In this document: piece by piece, positions 51,481-59,185 of the stretch
How the letters are laid out: each line of letters starts with the position of its first letter
How positions within the stretch are numbered: position 1 is the first letter of the stretch
DNA from: Fen-1273 sp963837815
GTDB lineage: Bacteria; Bacteroidota; Ignavibacteria; UBA10030; UBA6906
Length of the DNA: 64,000 nt
NCBI GenBank assembly: GCA_963837815.1
Contig: CAWIOS010000009.1
Location: 744,001-808,000 of the forward strand
Direction of reading: 5' to 3'
Notes under the pieces: model-generated
Told to the model about the DNA's origin: nothing
Database searches by the model: none
The model's input: only the letters and a program-made list of their open reading frames with translations
Position numbers and translations under genes: made by a program

Positions 51481-51497
51481 CGGCGCCGCAGGCGCCG
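51481..51497. repeat. GGCGCC hairpin identical to the core in the rRNA spacer
   Basis: CGGCGCC-GCA-GGCGCCG. Read on the minus strand its centre is GGCGCC-TGC-GGCGCC, the same 15 bases as the anticodon arms of tRNA-like units 1 and 3. Confidence 0.6.
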
Positions 51498-51499
51498 CC

Positions 51500-51724
51500 T
51501 TAAGGCGGGGGCGCGCCCTTGTCCCTCCCCCCGGTGAGAGGTTCACGCTCCGTCACACCGTTCGTGCGGGGTGAAGAGTCCCCCGGCTCCTGCGTGCCCG
51601 CGCAGCCGCAATCGGATCCGCATGCGCGCGAGCGCGCCCTCTTCCGTGAGCGGATCTCGCGGCGGATGAAGAAGAATCCCGTGAGCGCAACGATTGCCAG
51701 CGACGCCGGCTGCTGCCAGTCCAT
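51500..51724 (-). CDS. FeoB-associated Cys-rich membrane protein
   Basis: 74 aa. One N-terminal membrane helix (LAIVALTGFFFI) is followed by a basic stretch (RREIRSRKRARSR) and a Cys cluster CGSDCGCAG, the pattern of the small FeoB-associated family. Its ATG overlaps the feoB stop (TGATG), so it is translationally coupled. The C-terminal half is disordered and runs to the edge of the GGCGCC repeats. Exact function in ferrous iron uptake is not known. Confidence 0.75.
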   Translation of the reverse strand: MDWQQPASLAIVALTGFFFIRREIRSRKRARSRACGSDCGCAGTQEPGDSSPRTNGVTEREPLTGGRDKGAPPP

Positions 51725-53844
51725 CACGCACCCCCTCCCGCCAGCGCCGTCCCGATCCGGAAGACGATGAACGTCACTCCGTAGGCGAGTGCCGTCATGT
51801 ACGCGACCTGGAAGAGGGGCCATTTCCACCCGTTGGTTTCCCTCCGCATGACGGCAACAGTCGAGAAGCACTGCATCGCCAGGACGTAGTACACCATGAT
51901 GCAGATCCCGGTGAGCGGCGTGAATGAATCCGCCCCCGTCGAAGGGTCTTTGGACTCCCGGAGTTTTTCCGGGAGTCCCCTTCCTCCGCTGCTTTCGCCT
52001 GATCCCACGTCGTAAATCGTCGCCATGGTGCTGACGAAGACTTCTCTCTGCACAAGCGACGTGATGAGCCCGATCCCGATTCGCCAGTCGAACCCAAGCG
52101 GCCTGATTGCGGGCTCCACAAACCGGCCCGCCATCCCGACAAAACTGTTGTTGAGTTTCCCGGAAGGTGTCCCTCCGTCGAGTTTCGGGTAGCTTGCGAG
52201 AAACCAGAGAAGTATGGAAGCGCCGAGTATGATCGTCCCCGCCCTCTTCAGAAACAGCCAGGCCCGCTCCCACATGAGCATCAGCGTGGAACGGAGGGAA
52301 GGGATCGTGTAGGGGGGGAGCTCGATGATGAACGACGGGGGCCCCCCCCGGAGAAGCGTCTTCTTGAATATCCAGGCCATCAGAAGCGCCATGACGAGCC
52401 CGAGAAGGTACATCGAAAGCATCGTCAGCCCCGGGAGCGAGAGAAATCCGAGGACTTTCAGGGGGGGAATCACCGTCGCGATCATGAGCGCGTACACCGG
52501 GAGCCGCGCGCTGCAGCTCATGAGGGGCGCGACGAGCATCGTGGCGAGGCGGTCGCGCGGATTGTCGATCGTCCTTGTGGCCATGATCCCGGGAATCGCG
52601 CACGCAAAAGAGCCGAGCAGGGGGATGAACGATTTCCCGTGCAGGCCGACCCTGCTCATCACTCTCCCCATGATGAACGCCGCGCGGGCCATGTACCCCG
52701 TGTCTTCGAGAAGCCCGAGAAAGAGGAACAGGAAGAGTATCTGGGGGAGGAACGCGACAACCGCCGCCACACCGGCGATCCCGCCGTGGACGATCAGATC
52801 CCGGAGGTCGCCCGGCGGCATGGCCGATGCCGTGCGTGCTCCCAGCCAGTCGAATCCTTCCCTTATCATGTCCATCGGGAACTGGGCCCATGAGAACATC
52901 GCCTGGAATACGACTGCCATGAGCGCGAGAAATATGACGACCCCCCACACCCGGTGCGTGACGACCGCGTCGATCCTGTCGCTCAGGCTCATGCCGGCGG
53001 CGGGATTCCTCGCAACGGACTGCATGCAGACCGACTTGATCCAGGCATACCGGGATTCGACGAAAATGGAACGCCTGTCAAATCCGAGAAAATCGAGCTT
53101 CGCATGGTCGCGCCTCACGTGGGCGATCACCTCGGGGGAGAACCTGTCCATCCTGTCCAGGAGCGCGCTCTCGGCGGTGAGAAGAGTCATCGCCTCATGC
53201 CGTGCATGCGCGGGGGCGATGTGGTGGACGTGCTGTAGTATGCCGGCCAGCTCTTCCGTTTCACGCTCAACGGGGACGGGGAGCCGCCATCCGTTGAGGG
53301 GAGCATTCGTTCCGTGCATGCCGGAGAGCGCCGACACAAGCTCCCGGATTCCTTCGGATCTGCTTGCGACGGTCGGAACGACAGGCACCCCGAGTCCGCG
53401 CTCCAGCGAGCGGACGTCGATCCGCGTTCCCGACCGCTCCGCGATATCCACCATGTTCAGCGCGATGACCGTCGGTATCCTGTGGTCGATGATCTGGCTG
53501 ACGAGGTAGAGGTTGCGCTCGAGGTGGCTCGCGTCCACGACGCAGATGACGATGTCGGGAGGAGGGGTGTGGAGCGCCGTGCCGAGGAGTATGTCCGTCG
53601 CAATCTGTTCGTCGGGGGAGCCCGGTGTGAGGCTGTACGTCCCCGGAAGATCGAGAAGCGTCGCGTCCGGTCCTTCGGGCATCCGGAGCCGACCTTCCTT
53701 CCGTTCGACCGTGACTCCCGGGTAATTGCCCACCTTCTGACGGAGCCCTGTCAGGGCGTTAAACAGTGTCGTCTTGCCGGAATTGGGGTTCCCGACAAGC
53801 GCGACAAGGCGTAAAGGAGGGGCGCTCCGCGCGTCATGCACCAT
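51724..53844 (-). CDS. feoB: Ferrous iron transporter FeoB
   Basis: 706 aa inner-membrane Fe(II) transporter. The N-terminal G domain has LVGNPNSGKTTLFNALTG (G1), LLDLPGTYSL (G3) and ALNMVD (G4), then a helical GDI-like region, and two gate domains with about eight membrane segments: FLPQILFLFLFLGLLEDTGYMARAAF holds the conserved gate sequence and GSFACAIPGIMATRTI the Cys motif. Start ATG 53844. feoA lies 54 bases upstream on the same strand and fur before it, an iron-controlled operon. Confidence 0.96.
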   Translation of the reverse strand: MVHDARSAPPLRLVALVGNPNSGKTTLFNALTGLRQKVGNYPGVTVERKEGRLRMPEGPDATLLDLPGTYSLTPGSPDEQIATDILLGTALHTPPPDIVICVVDASHLERNLYLVSQIIDHRIPTVIALNMVDIAERSGTRIDVRSLERGLGVPVVPTVASRSEGIRELVSALSGMHGTNAPLNGWRLPVPVERETEELAGILQHVHHIAPAHARHEAMTLLTAESALLDRMDRFSPEVIAHVRRDHAKLDFLGFDRRSIFVESRYAWIKSVCMQSVARNPAAGMSLSDRIDAVVTHRVWGVVIFLALMAVVFQAMFSWAQFPMDMIREGFDWLGARTASAMPPGDLRDLIVHGGIAGVAAVVAFLPQILFLFLFLGLLEDTGYMARAAFIMGRVMSRVGLHGKSFIPLLGSFACAIPGIMATRTIDNPRDRLATMLVAPLMSCSARLPVYALMIATVIPPLKVLGFLSLPGLTMLSMYLLGLVMALLMAWIFKKTLLRGGPPSFIIELPPYTIPSLRSTLMLMWERAWLFLKRAGTIILGASILLWFLASYPKLDGGTPSGKLNNSFVGMAGRFVEPAIRPLGFDWRIGIGLITSLVQREVFVSTMATIYDVGSGESSGGRGLPEKLRESKDPSTGADSFTPLTGICIMVYYVLAMQCFSTVAVMRRETNGWKWPLFQVAYMTALAYGVTFIVFRIGTALAGGGA

Positions 53845-53898
53845 GTGTCTTCCTCCCGTTGTTGCGCCGGTCGGCTGTCCCGCTCCCGGCCGGCCCTC

Positions 53899-54138
53899 TC
53901 ACTCTGACACCGAGACATGGATGCGCCGGGCAATCCCGCTGTCAAGCCCCACGCGCGTGTTATAAACTTCGCAGATGATGTTTCCGTATCCCTTCATCAC
54001 GCAGCGGACGACCGCATTCTCGCAAAATCCGAGTTCCCGGAGCCTTGTCGCTATTTCGGGGCGTGACGTGAGGTGCCGTATCCGAACGCTCGTGCCTACC
54101 GGCACGTCGATGAGAGTCGTGTAACAATCAGGTGCCAT
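53899..54138 (-). CDS. feoA: FeoA-like SH3-domain protein
   Basis: 79 aa cytoplasmic partner of FeoB. It has the SH3-like FeoA fold: LIDVPVGTSVRIRHL, then LRELGFCENAVVRCVMKGYGNIICEVYNTRVGLDSGIARRI, where NTRVGLDSGIARRI is the typical ending. It starts 3 bases after the fur stop, so it is clearly in the fur operon, and feoB follows. Confidence 0.93.
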   Translation of the reverse strand: MAPDCYTTLIDVPVGTSVRIRHLTSRPEIATRLRELGFCENAVVRCVMKGYGNIICEVYNTRVGLDSGIARRIHVSVSE

Positions 54139-54141
54139 CCG

Positions 54142-54591
54142 TTACCCTTTTTTCCTGCATTGGGAGCATCTCCCGAATATCTGGAGCGTCGAGCTCTGGG
54201 GCGTGAACTCCTTTTCGCCGCACACTTCGTCCTGCAGCCGGTCGAGGTTATCGTTGACGAATTCGATGATGTCCCCGCATTCCAGGCAGATGAGATGGTG
54301 ATGCTGCGGCCGTCCGAATGCTTTTTCGTACCGGGACGTGTTTTCTGCAAACCGGTATTTCGAAACAAGACCGCACTCCTGGAGAAGGTCAAGCGTGTTG
54401 TAGACTGTGGCCTTCGAGATCTTGACTCCCTTTGTAATCATCCTGTAGTAGAGGCTGTCGGCGTCAAAGTGCCCCTGGATCTGCAGGACCGTGTCGAGAA
54501 CGGCGAACCTCTCCGTCGTCGACCTGAGCTTCCTGTTTGATTTCAGGTATTTGGTCAGTATCTCGCGAGCCCCTTCTACGTCCATATGCAT
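54142..54591 (-). CDS. Fur-family metalloregulator
   Basis: 149 aa. Winged-helix DNA-binding half (TTERFAVLDTVLQIQGHFDADSLYYRM, SKATVYNTLDLLQECGLV), then the metal and dimerisation half: HHHLICLECGDIIEF, and zinc cysteines in CLEC and CSQC. It heads the operon with feoA and feoB and is preceded by a palindrome typical of this family, so autoregulation is likely. Fur (iron) is favoured by the genes it controls; PerR (peroxide) is the alternative because the box resembles PerR sites. Confidence 0.9.
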   Translation of the reverse strand: MHMDVEGAREILTKYLKSNRKLRSTTERFAVLDTVLQIQGHFDADSLYYRMITKGVKISKATVYNTLDLLQECGLVSKYRFAENTSRYEKAFGRPQHHHLICLECGDIIEFVNDNLDRLQDEVCGEKEFTPQSSTLQIFGRCSQCRKKG

Positions 54592-54604
54592 TCTCTGCGT
54601 TCTG

Positions 54605-54621
54605 TTTAGAATTGTTCTAAA
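54605..54621. promoter_or_regulatory. Fur/PerR-like operator of the feo operon
   Basis: TTTAGAA-TTG-TTCTAAA, a perfect 7-3-7 palindrome 14 bases before the fur start codon. The inner 15 bases TTAGAATTGTTCTAA match the 7-1-7 layout of PerR/Fur boxes. Confidence 0.65.
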
Positions 54622-55040
54622 TAAAAATAAGCATAGAAATCCCCTCTGTCAAGTGATTTCAGGCATTTTTTTGGCGCTATGTTGATCCTGGGGTGACTGG
54701 CGCCACATTTTTTCGATATCGTCGAATTCACTCAAAATTCCCTTGCTATTTTGACTGTTTTTCGCGTACATGATTTTGCAGAAGGTTACAGCATTCCCCT
54801 CATTCATCCACTGAATGAAGTCCCGCAAGAATAGATATCTTAGCGGAACGCCTGTTGCGACGCAACCGGGAAAGGGGAACATCGGTGTCAGTGCTCTCGC
54901 AGATAATGAAATTCTCAAAATGAGTGAAAAAGGCCACGATTACCTGGTCGTCGCGCCCGGTCTGTGTAATCGTTGGGCAGAGAGTACGGAGTCGTGCGGA
55001 AAAAGGAACATACACACCATAAACCCAAGGAGGGACATCG
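54622..55040. other. Intergenic region without a convincing gene
   Basis: A/T-richer than its surroundings. A 97-residue frame on the plus strand (54815-55108) overlaps the next gene and has no family features. The last 20 bases hold the ribosome site AAGGAGGG of the histone-like gene. Confidence 0.4.
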
Positions 55041-55247
55041 ATGAGCAGACTTCAAGAACTGAAGGACCTTGTCGCATCGTTCGAGAAGGACTTCGTGAAG
55101 TTCTATGACAAAGGGAACAAATCCGCGGGAACGAGGGTGCGGAAGAACATGAACGAACTGAAAAAGAAAGCCCAGGAAATCCGCAAGGAAGTGCAGGAGA
55201 TTAAGGCCCAGGCCAAGGGGGACGAGGAACCGGCGTCCGGTTCCTGA
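55041..55247 (+). CDS. Histone H1-like (Hc1-type) protein
   Basis: 68 aa, lysine-rich. MSRLQELKDLVASFEKDFVKFYDKGNKSAGTRVRKNMNELKKKAQEIRKEVQEIK is the pattern of bacterial histone H1-like proteins of the Chlamydia Hc1 type in Bacteroidota and relatives, thought to bind DNA. It is probably a highly expressed nucleoid protein: strong AAGGAGG site nine bases before ATG 55041. A hairpin AGGAACCGG/CCGGTTCCT overlaps the stop codon. Confidence 0.85.
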   Translation: MSRLQELKDLVASFEKDFVKFYDKGNKSAGTRVRKNMNELKKKAQEIRKEVQEIKAQAKGDEEPASGS

Positions 55248-55401
55248 GAGAGTGTTCTTCGTTGTACGAACAGGGAGGCACATTCCTGTTGGCCGTGGTG
55301 GGATGGCCAGCTGCGGGTGTGTCTCCCGTTCTTTTTGACCGATCCTCTCCTGATCCCGGAGGGGAGAACCAGTCCCGGTGTTCACTTTGCTCTCTCGCAC
55401 G

Positions 55402-57273
55402 ATGAACCTCCATCCCGCCCGCCAGAAGGTGGCGCTGGCCGCAATTCTCGTCGCAGCCTCGACGTTCGTCCTCTACGCCGGAGCCCTGAAGAATGATTTC
55501 ATCGGCTGGGACGACGATTTCTACATCCTCTCCAATCCCTACATCACGCCGCTCTCCGGGGCGACGGTTGTTGCGATGTTCAGCCATTTCCATTTCAAAT
55601 CCTGGACGCCTCTCACGCTCCTCTCGCACGCCGTCGACTACAGCCTGTGGGGGCTCGACCCGAGGGGGCACCACCTGGTGAACATGCTCATCCATTCACT
55701 TAACGGCGTATGGATGCTGTTCCTCTCCGTGGCGCTCCTGAGGAGATACCGCCGTGCCGCGGAGGGCGGCCCCCCGGGTGAAAACTCTCCGCCCCTGGAG
55801 ACCGCGCTTCTTGTCGGGGGCGTCGCATCGGCTCTCATGTTTGCATGGCACCCCCTCAGGGTGGAATCCGTTGCGTGCGCCTCGAGCCGGAAGGACCTCC
55901 TCTCGGCGTTTCTGGACTTCCCGTCGATCCTCCTGTACATCGCCTACGCGGGTCGCCGCGGAACGCCCGGCTCCTGGCGTCCGTATGCGGGATCGGTCGT
56001 TCTCTTCGCTCTCGCTCTGATTGCAAAAGGGTCGGTGATGACGATGGCCGGGATACTCCTTCTCATCGATATGGCCACGGGAGGATTCGGCGGCGGTTGG
56101 CACCGATGGCGGAGGCTGATCCTCGAGAAAATCCCGTTCGTGATTCTCGGTCTTGCTGCCGGCGCTGTGGCGTATGTCGCCTCCGAAGGGGGCGGGAACA
56201 TGGCCCAGGTTCTCCGCTCCAGGTCCGAGTATTCGAGTCTTGAGCTCGGGGTGTACAACTGCTCGTTTTACCTCGTAAAGACGATCTGGCCCGGGCGCCT
56301 GGCGGAGCTGTACTCATACCCCCTGCGGGGATCATTTCTGCTCTTCGCCGCCGTTGCGCCCGCCGTTACATTACTGTCCGCGCTCCTCTGGTGGAAGAGA
56401 AGACGGTCATGGCTGTATGTCTGGGCGGGCTATATTATTGCTCTCCTCCCGATGGCGGGGTTCGTCCCCTCCTCGATACAGGTGATCGCCAACAGGTATG
56501 CGTATCTGGCCGCGGCTCCGTTTTGCTTACTGTTCGGCGCGGGAGCCATGCGCGCGTGGCAGGCGGCTCGCAGCGCAGGCAGTCTGCGGTTGACCGCTGC
56601 AGCTGTGATCGCGCCCCTGGTCCTCCTCGCTGCGCTTGCGGTGAGGACCGCGCTCCACGTGGGGGACTGGCGCGATGCCGAGACGGTCTGGCGTCACACG
56701 ATTGAGGTGAGCCCGGGGCACGCGCTGGCCTTTAACGAGCTGGGGCTCGCGCTCCTGGAAAAGAGGGAGTTCCCGGGGGCGGTTGCGAGCTTTGCGCGCG
56801 CGGTCGCGCTCTACCCGGAATTCTCCGAGGCGATGTGCAACATGGGAGGGGCGTACATCTCGATGGGCGACACGATTCATGCAGAGCTCGTCCTCCGCCA
56901 GGCGCTCGCACTCTCCCCGCGGGATTACGCGACCTACACGAACCTGGGGAACATCCGGATGGTCCAGCACCATTTTGCGGAGGCAGCCGCGTACTACGAG
57001 ACTTCTCTTTCGCTGAACCCGTCGGCGTTCGTCACGACGTACGATCTCGGGTATGCGCGCATGCTGATGGGGAACCAGGCCGAAGCTCTCGATCTCCTCC
57101 GGCGCGCGATCCGCCTGAATCCGAATTACAGGGATGCATATTTCCTCATGGGGGAGATACTCGCATCGCAGAAGGATCACGGTGAGGACGCCCTCAGGGC
57201 GTACCGGCACGCCGCACGGCTCGGGCAGGAACAGGCGCAGACGTTGCTGGCGGGAAGGGGTCTTGACTGGTAG
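55402..57273 (+). CDS. TMTC-like membrane protein with C-terminal TPRs
   Basis: About 623 aa. The N-terminal ~420 residues have ten or so membrane segments; KNDFIGWDDDFYILSNPYI near residue 30, with the Asp-Asp pair, resembles GT-C O-mannosyltransferases of the PMT/TMTC group, as does the loop WTPLTLLSHAVDYSLWG. The last ~170 residues are tetratricopeptide repeats (GLALLEKREFPGAVASFARAVALYPE and three more). Protein O-glycosylation is plausible, unproven. ATG 55402 starts at the first charged tail; a GTG at 55378 is an alternative. Confidence 0.8.
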   Translation: MNLHPARQKVALAAILVAASTFVLYAGALKNDFIGWDDDFYILSNPYITPLSGATVVAMFSHFHFKSWTPLTLLSHAVDYSLWGLDPRGHHLVNMLIHSLNGVWMLFLSVALLRRYRRAAEGGPPGENSPPLETALLVGGVASALMFAWHPLRVESVACASSRKDLLSAFLDFPSILLYIAYAGRRGTPGSWRPYAGSVVLFALALIAKGSVMTMAGILLLIDMATGGFGGGWHRWRRLILEKIPFVILGLAAGAVAYVASEGGGNMAQVLRSRSEYSSLELGVYNCSFYLVKTIWPGRLAELYSYPLRGSFLLFAAVAPAVTLLSALLWWKRRRSWLYVWAGYIIALLPMAGFVPSSIQVIANRYAYLAAAPFCLLFGAGAMRAWQAARSAGSLRLTAAAVIAPLVLLAALAVRTALHVGDWRDAETVWRHTIEVSPGHALAFNELGLALLEKREFPGAVASFARAVALYPEFSEAMCNMGGAYISMGDTIHAELVLRQALALSPRDYATYTNLGNIRMVQHHFAEAAAYYETSLSLNPSAFVTTYDLGYARMLMGNQAEALDLLRRAIRLNPNYRDAYFLMGEILASQKDHGEDALRAYRHAARLGQEQAQTLLAGRGLDW

Positions 57274-57320
57274 CACGCGTGGGGGTCTCCTGCCGGCATT
57301 GGGGGGCGCCCCCTGAAATG

Positions 57321-57346
57321 CGGAACCCACTTTGCAGTGGGTTCCG
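57321..57346. terminator. Hairpin between convergent genes
   Basis: CGGAACCCACT and AGTGGGTTCCG form a perfect 11-bp stem around TTGC. There is no long U-run on either strand, so termination strength is uncertain. Confidence 0.5.
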
Positions 57347-57353
57347 TAATCGG

Positions 57354-57548
57354 TCAGGGTTGTTCTGCCAGTGTCCGCTGTGCCCTGCGGATGGCCTTGA
57401 CTTTCTTCATCCTCTTTTTGACGGAGGGTTTCGTGAAATACGCCCGCTTCTTGAATTCCTTCAGGACGCCGGAGCGTTCGTATTTCTTCTTGAAGCGCTT
57501 GATGGCGCGGTCAATGGGTTCATTGTCCGAGACGATGATGCCGACCAA
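57354..57548 (-). CDS. rpsU: 30S ribosomal protein bS21
   Basis: 64 aa, very basic. MVGIIVSDNEPIDRAIKRFKKKYERSGVLKEFKKRAYFTKPSVKKRMKKVKA is the standard bS21 sequence pattern. The start codon is TTG (57548), supported by AAGGAGGTGA nine bases before it and by the fixed family N terminus. It lies 26 bases after the zinc-ribbon gene and is probably in one operon with it. Confidence 0.95.
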   Translation of the reverse strand: MVGIIVSDNEPIDRAIKRFKKKYERSGVLKEFKKRAYFTKPSVKKRMKKVKAIRRAQRTLAEQP

Positions 57549-57574
57549 ACGAAATCACCTCCTTCAGCGCAAAC

Positions 57575-57961
57575 TCAGTTTGTATCCGGTTCAACGACGA
57601 CGTTTTCCAGGAGCTTCCGCTCGCCAAGCTTGTCGAATGCGACGACGATCGCCCTGTCGCCCCCGGATGTCCGTTCCTTGGAGACGACCTTCCCGATTCC
57701 CCACTCGTTGTGGAATATGGCCTCTCCCACGGTATATGTGTTCTCGGGGCGGTAGTCCTGGCACTGTTCCCGCTCGGGCTTCCTTGCCGACTCTTCCGCC
57801 TGGAGGCGCAGGGCGGCAACATCGACGAGCGTTGCGTGCCGGCAGCGCGTGCACCTGTACCAGCTCTTTTCCGGCTGGCTCTCGACCGGCCCGATCACTT
57901 CCATCTTTGTGATCCGCTCGCAGTGGGCGCAGTGATGAAGGATGCTTTTACCCTTGGCCAT
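57575..57961 (-). CDS. Zinc-ribbon plus CarD/UvrD-Tudor-like protein
   Basis: 128 aa. The N-terminal half has a four-Cys zinc ribbon: CAHC and, after ~25 residues, CTRC. The C-terminal half, YTVGEAIFHNEWGIGKVVSKE ... VVAFDKLGERKLL, resembles the Tudor-like domain that CarD and the UvrD/PcrA tail use to bind RNA polymerase. A role with transcription or translation is likely, supported by co-location with rpsU, but the function is unknown. ATG 57961. Confidence 0.75.
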   Translation of the reverse strand: MAKGKSILHHCAHCERITKMEVIGPVESQPEKSWYRCTRCRHATLVDVAALRLQAEESARKPEREQCQDYRPENTYTVGEAIFHNEWGIGKVVSKERTSGGDRAIVVAFDKLGERKLLENVVVEPDTN

Positions 57962-58097
57962 AGAAACCCTCCTGCCATGAGAATGACATTGAAATCGATC
58001 TTCTGGAGCGGAGGTCGGAATAACGGAACAGAGGAAAACCGAGGCTTAACTCCTGTCATGAATATAGCGGAAATCGGGCTGGAAGTCAAGCCTTACG

Positions 58098-58475
58098 TCA
58101 GTACATCTCCAGGAGGATCTTCTCGTAAGGCTTATTGTCGTACTCGTAAATGATCCGCCGGATGACGGTCAGGGGGTAGATAAAGGTTCTTTTGTCAGTC
58201 GCTGTGTTCCTGCTCACAACGATATAATCGGATTCGACGTCATTGAGTATAAGCGTGTATGCCTTTGAGGGATCCCCGGATGTAAACTGCTCGGTTCCCC
58301 CGGTCTTGTCGACGATCTGGACTTCCTTCCCTTTATACTGCAGGAGAAATTCGCGGAGCAGCGCCGGGCGTTTCTGCGCGGCGCACTCTGAAACTGGAAC
58401 GAGGAGCAGCAGCGCGCAGGTGCCGAGGAGGGCGATCGTCACAAATGCGCTGGACATTCTCATTGACATTCTCAT
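58098..58475 (-). CDS. Small exported protein, unknown
   Basis: 125 aa. A signal peptide (SSAFVTIALLGTCALLLLVPVSECAA) is followed by ~90 residues with strand-like stretches (KEVQIVDKTGG, DYIVVSRN, KRTFIYPLTVIRRIIYEY). No family recognised. AAGGAG lies upstream of ATG 58475; the longer frame to 58631 is not supported. A possible promoter with -35 TTTGAA (58616-58611) and -10 TATATA (58593-58588) precedes it. Confidence 0.7.
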   Translation of the reverse strand: MRMSMRMSSAFVTIALLGTCALLLLVPVSECAAQKRPALLREFLLQYKGKEVQIVDKTGGTEQFTSGDPSKAYTLILNDVESDYIVVSRNTATDKRTFIYPLTVIRRIIYEYDNKPYEKILLEMY

Positions 58476-58619
58476 GGGAGGCACAACTCCTTCCGTCTGG
58501 TCGAACGCAGTGGGGCGGTGGTTGTGTGACAAAGTACGGACAAAGGGGCAGGCTGTGAGTGATACAGGGCAACTTGACTTTCCCTGATATATAGGAAAAA
58601 CAGGCCTAAATTCAAATCC

Positions 58620-58648
58620 TTGTTTTTTCACCCCTGTCTGTCTATATT
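58620..58648 (+). promoter_or_regulatory. tRNA promoter
   Basis: TTGTTT at 58620-58625 and TATATT at 58643-58648, 17 apart, with tRNA starting 15 bases later. Confidence 0.55.
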
Positions 58649-58662
58649 GTCAATTATAGTGC

Positions 58663-58736
58663 GGGCCCTTAGCTCAGTTGGTTAGAGCAGCAGACTCATA
58701 ATCTGCGGGTCGTAGGTTCGAGCCCTACAGGGCCCA
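58663..58736 (+). tRNA. tRNA with CAT anticodon (Met or Ile2)
   Basis: Cloverleaf: acceptor GGGCCCT/AGGGCCC, D-arm TAGCTCAGTTGGTTAGAGC, anticodon loop CTCATAA. CCA is not encoded. The C4-G69 and C5-G68 pairs and the CTTAGCTCAG start resemble tRNA-Ile2, whose C34 is modified by TilS to read AUA; elongator Met is the alternative. Confidence 0.9.
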
Positions 58737-58803
58737 CTCAAATGAGCGGCGGCGCTGGACCCGTCCCCGGGAGGTAGATGCTCCTCACAAACGCAGGTGT
58801 GCA

Positions 58804-59184
58804 ATGAGAATACTGCTTGTCGACGACGAAGAGGGGTTTCTGAACATCATGGATGCGGTGCTGCGCGAGCACGGTCATGATGTCATAAGGGCGCAGGACG
58901 GAAAACAGGCCCGGGAGGCCCTTGAGGGGGAGAAGATAGACCTGATCATCTCCGACGTGTTCATGCCGACGCTCGACGGTGTCCGGTTCCACAGCTTTGT
59001 CCGGGAGTTTACGGACGCCAAAGACGTGCCGTTCATATTCATATCGGGATATGACGACGAGCACACGAGGGGGCTCGCCGCCGAATCGCCGAATGACTAT
59101 TTCCTCGGGAAGACGACCCCGATCGAGGACATCCTCGCGCTCATCGAAAAGGTAAAACGCTCCGCAACCAAGGGAACATCCTGA
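58804..59184 (+). CDS. Single-domain response regulator (CheY-like)
   Basis: 126 aa receiver domain only. MRILLVDDEE has the acidic pocket, LIISDVFMPTLDG the phosphorylated Asp, FIFISGYDD the Ser/Thr position and FLGKTT the conserved Lys. There is no output domain. It stands first in a pilus-like operon, one base before the next start, so it likely controls the motor or assembly, as PilG/PilH-type proteins do. Confidence 0.9.
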   Translation: MRILLVDDEEGFLNIMDAVLREHGHDVIRAQDGKQAREALEGEKIDLIISDVFMPTLDGVRFHSFVREFTDAKDVPFIFISGYDDEHTRGLAAESPNDYFLGKTTPIEDILALIEKVKRSATKGTS

Positions 59185-59185
59185 G

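Noticed and set aside
51500..52948. 482-residue minus-strand frame overlapping feoB
   Set aside because: Only its last 74 codons (from 51724) are a real gene; the rest is a shadow of feoB in another frame.
54815..55108. 97-residue plus-strand frame before the histone-like gene
   Set aside because: It overlaps the well-supported gene at 55041, lacks a ribosome site and has no family features.
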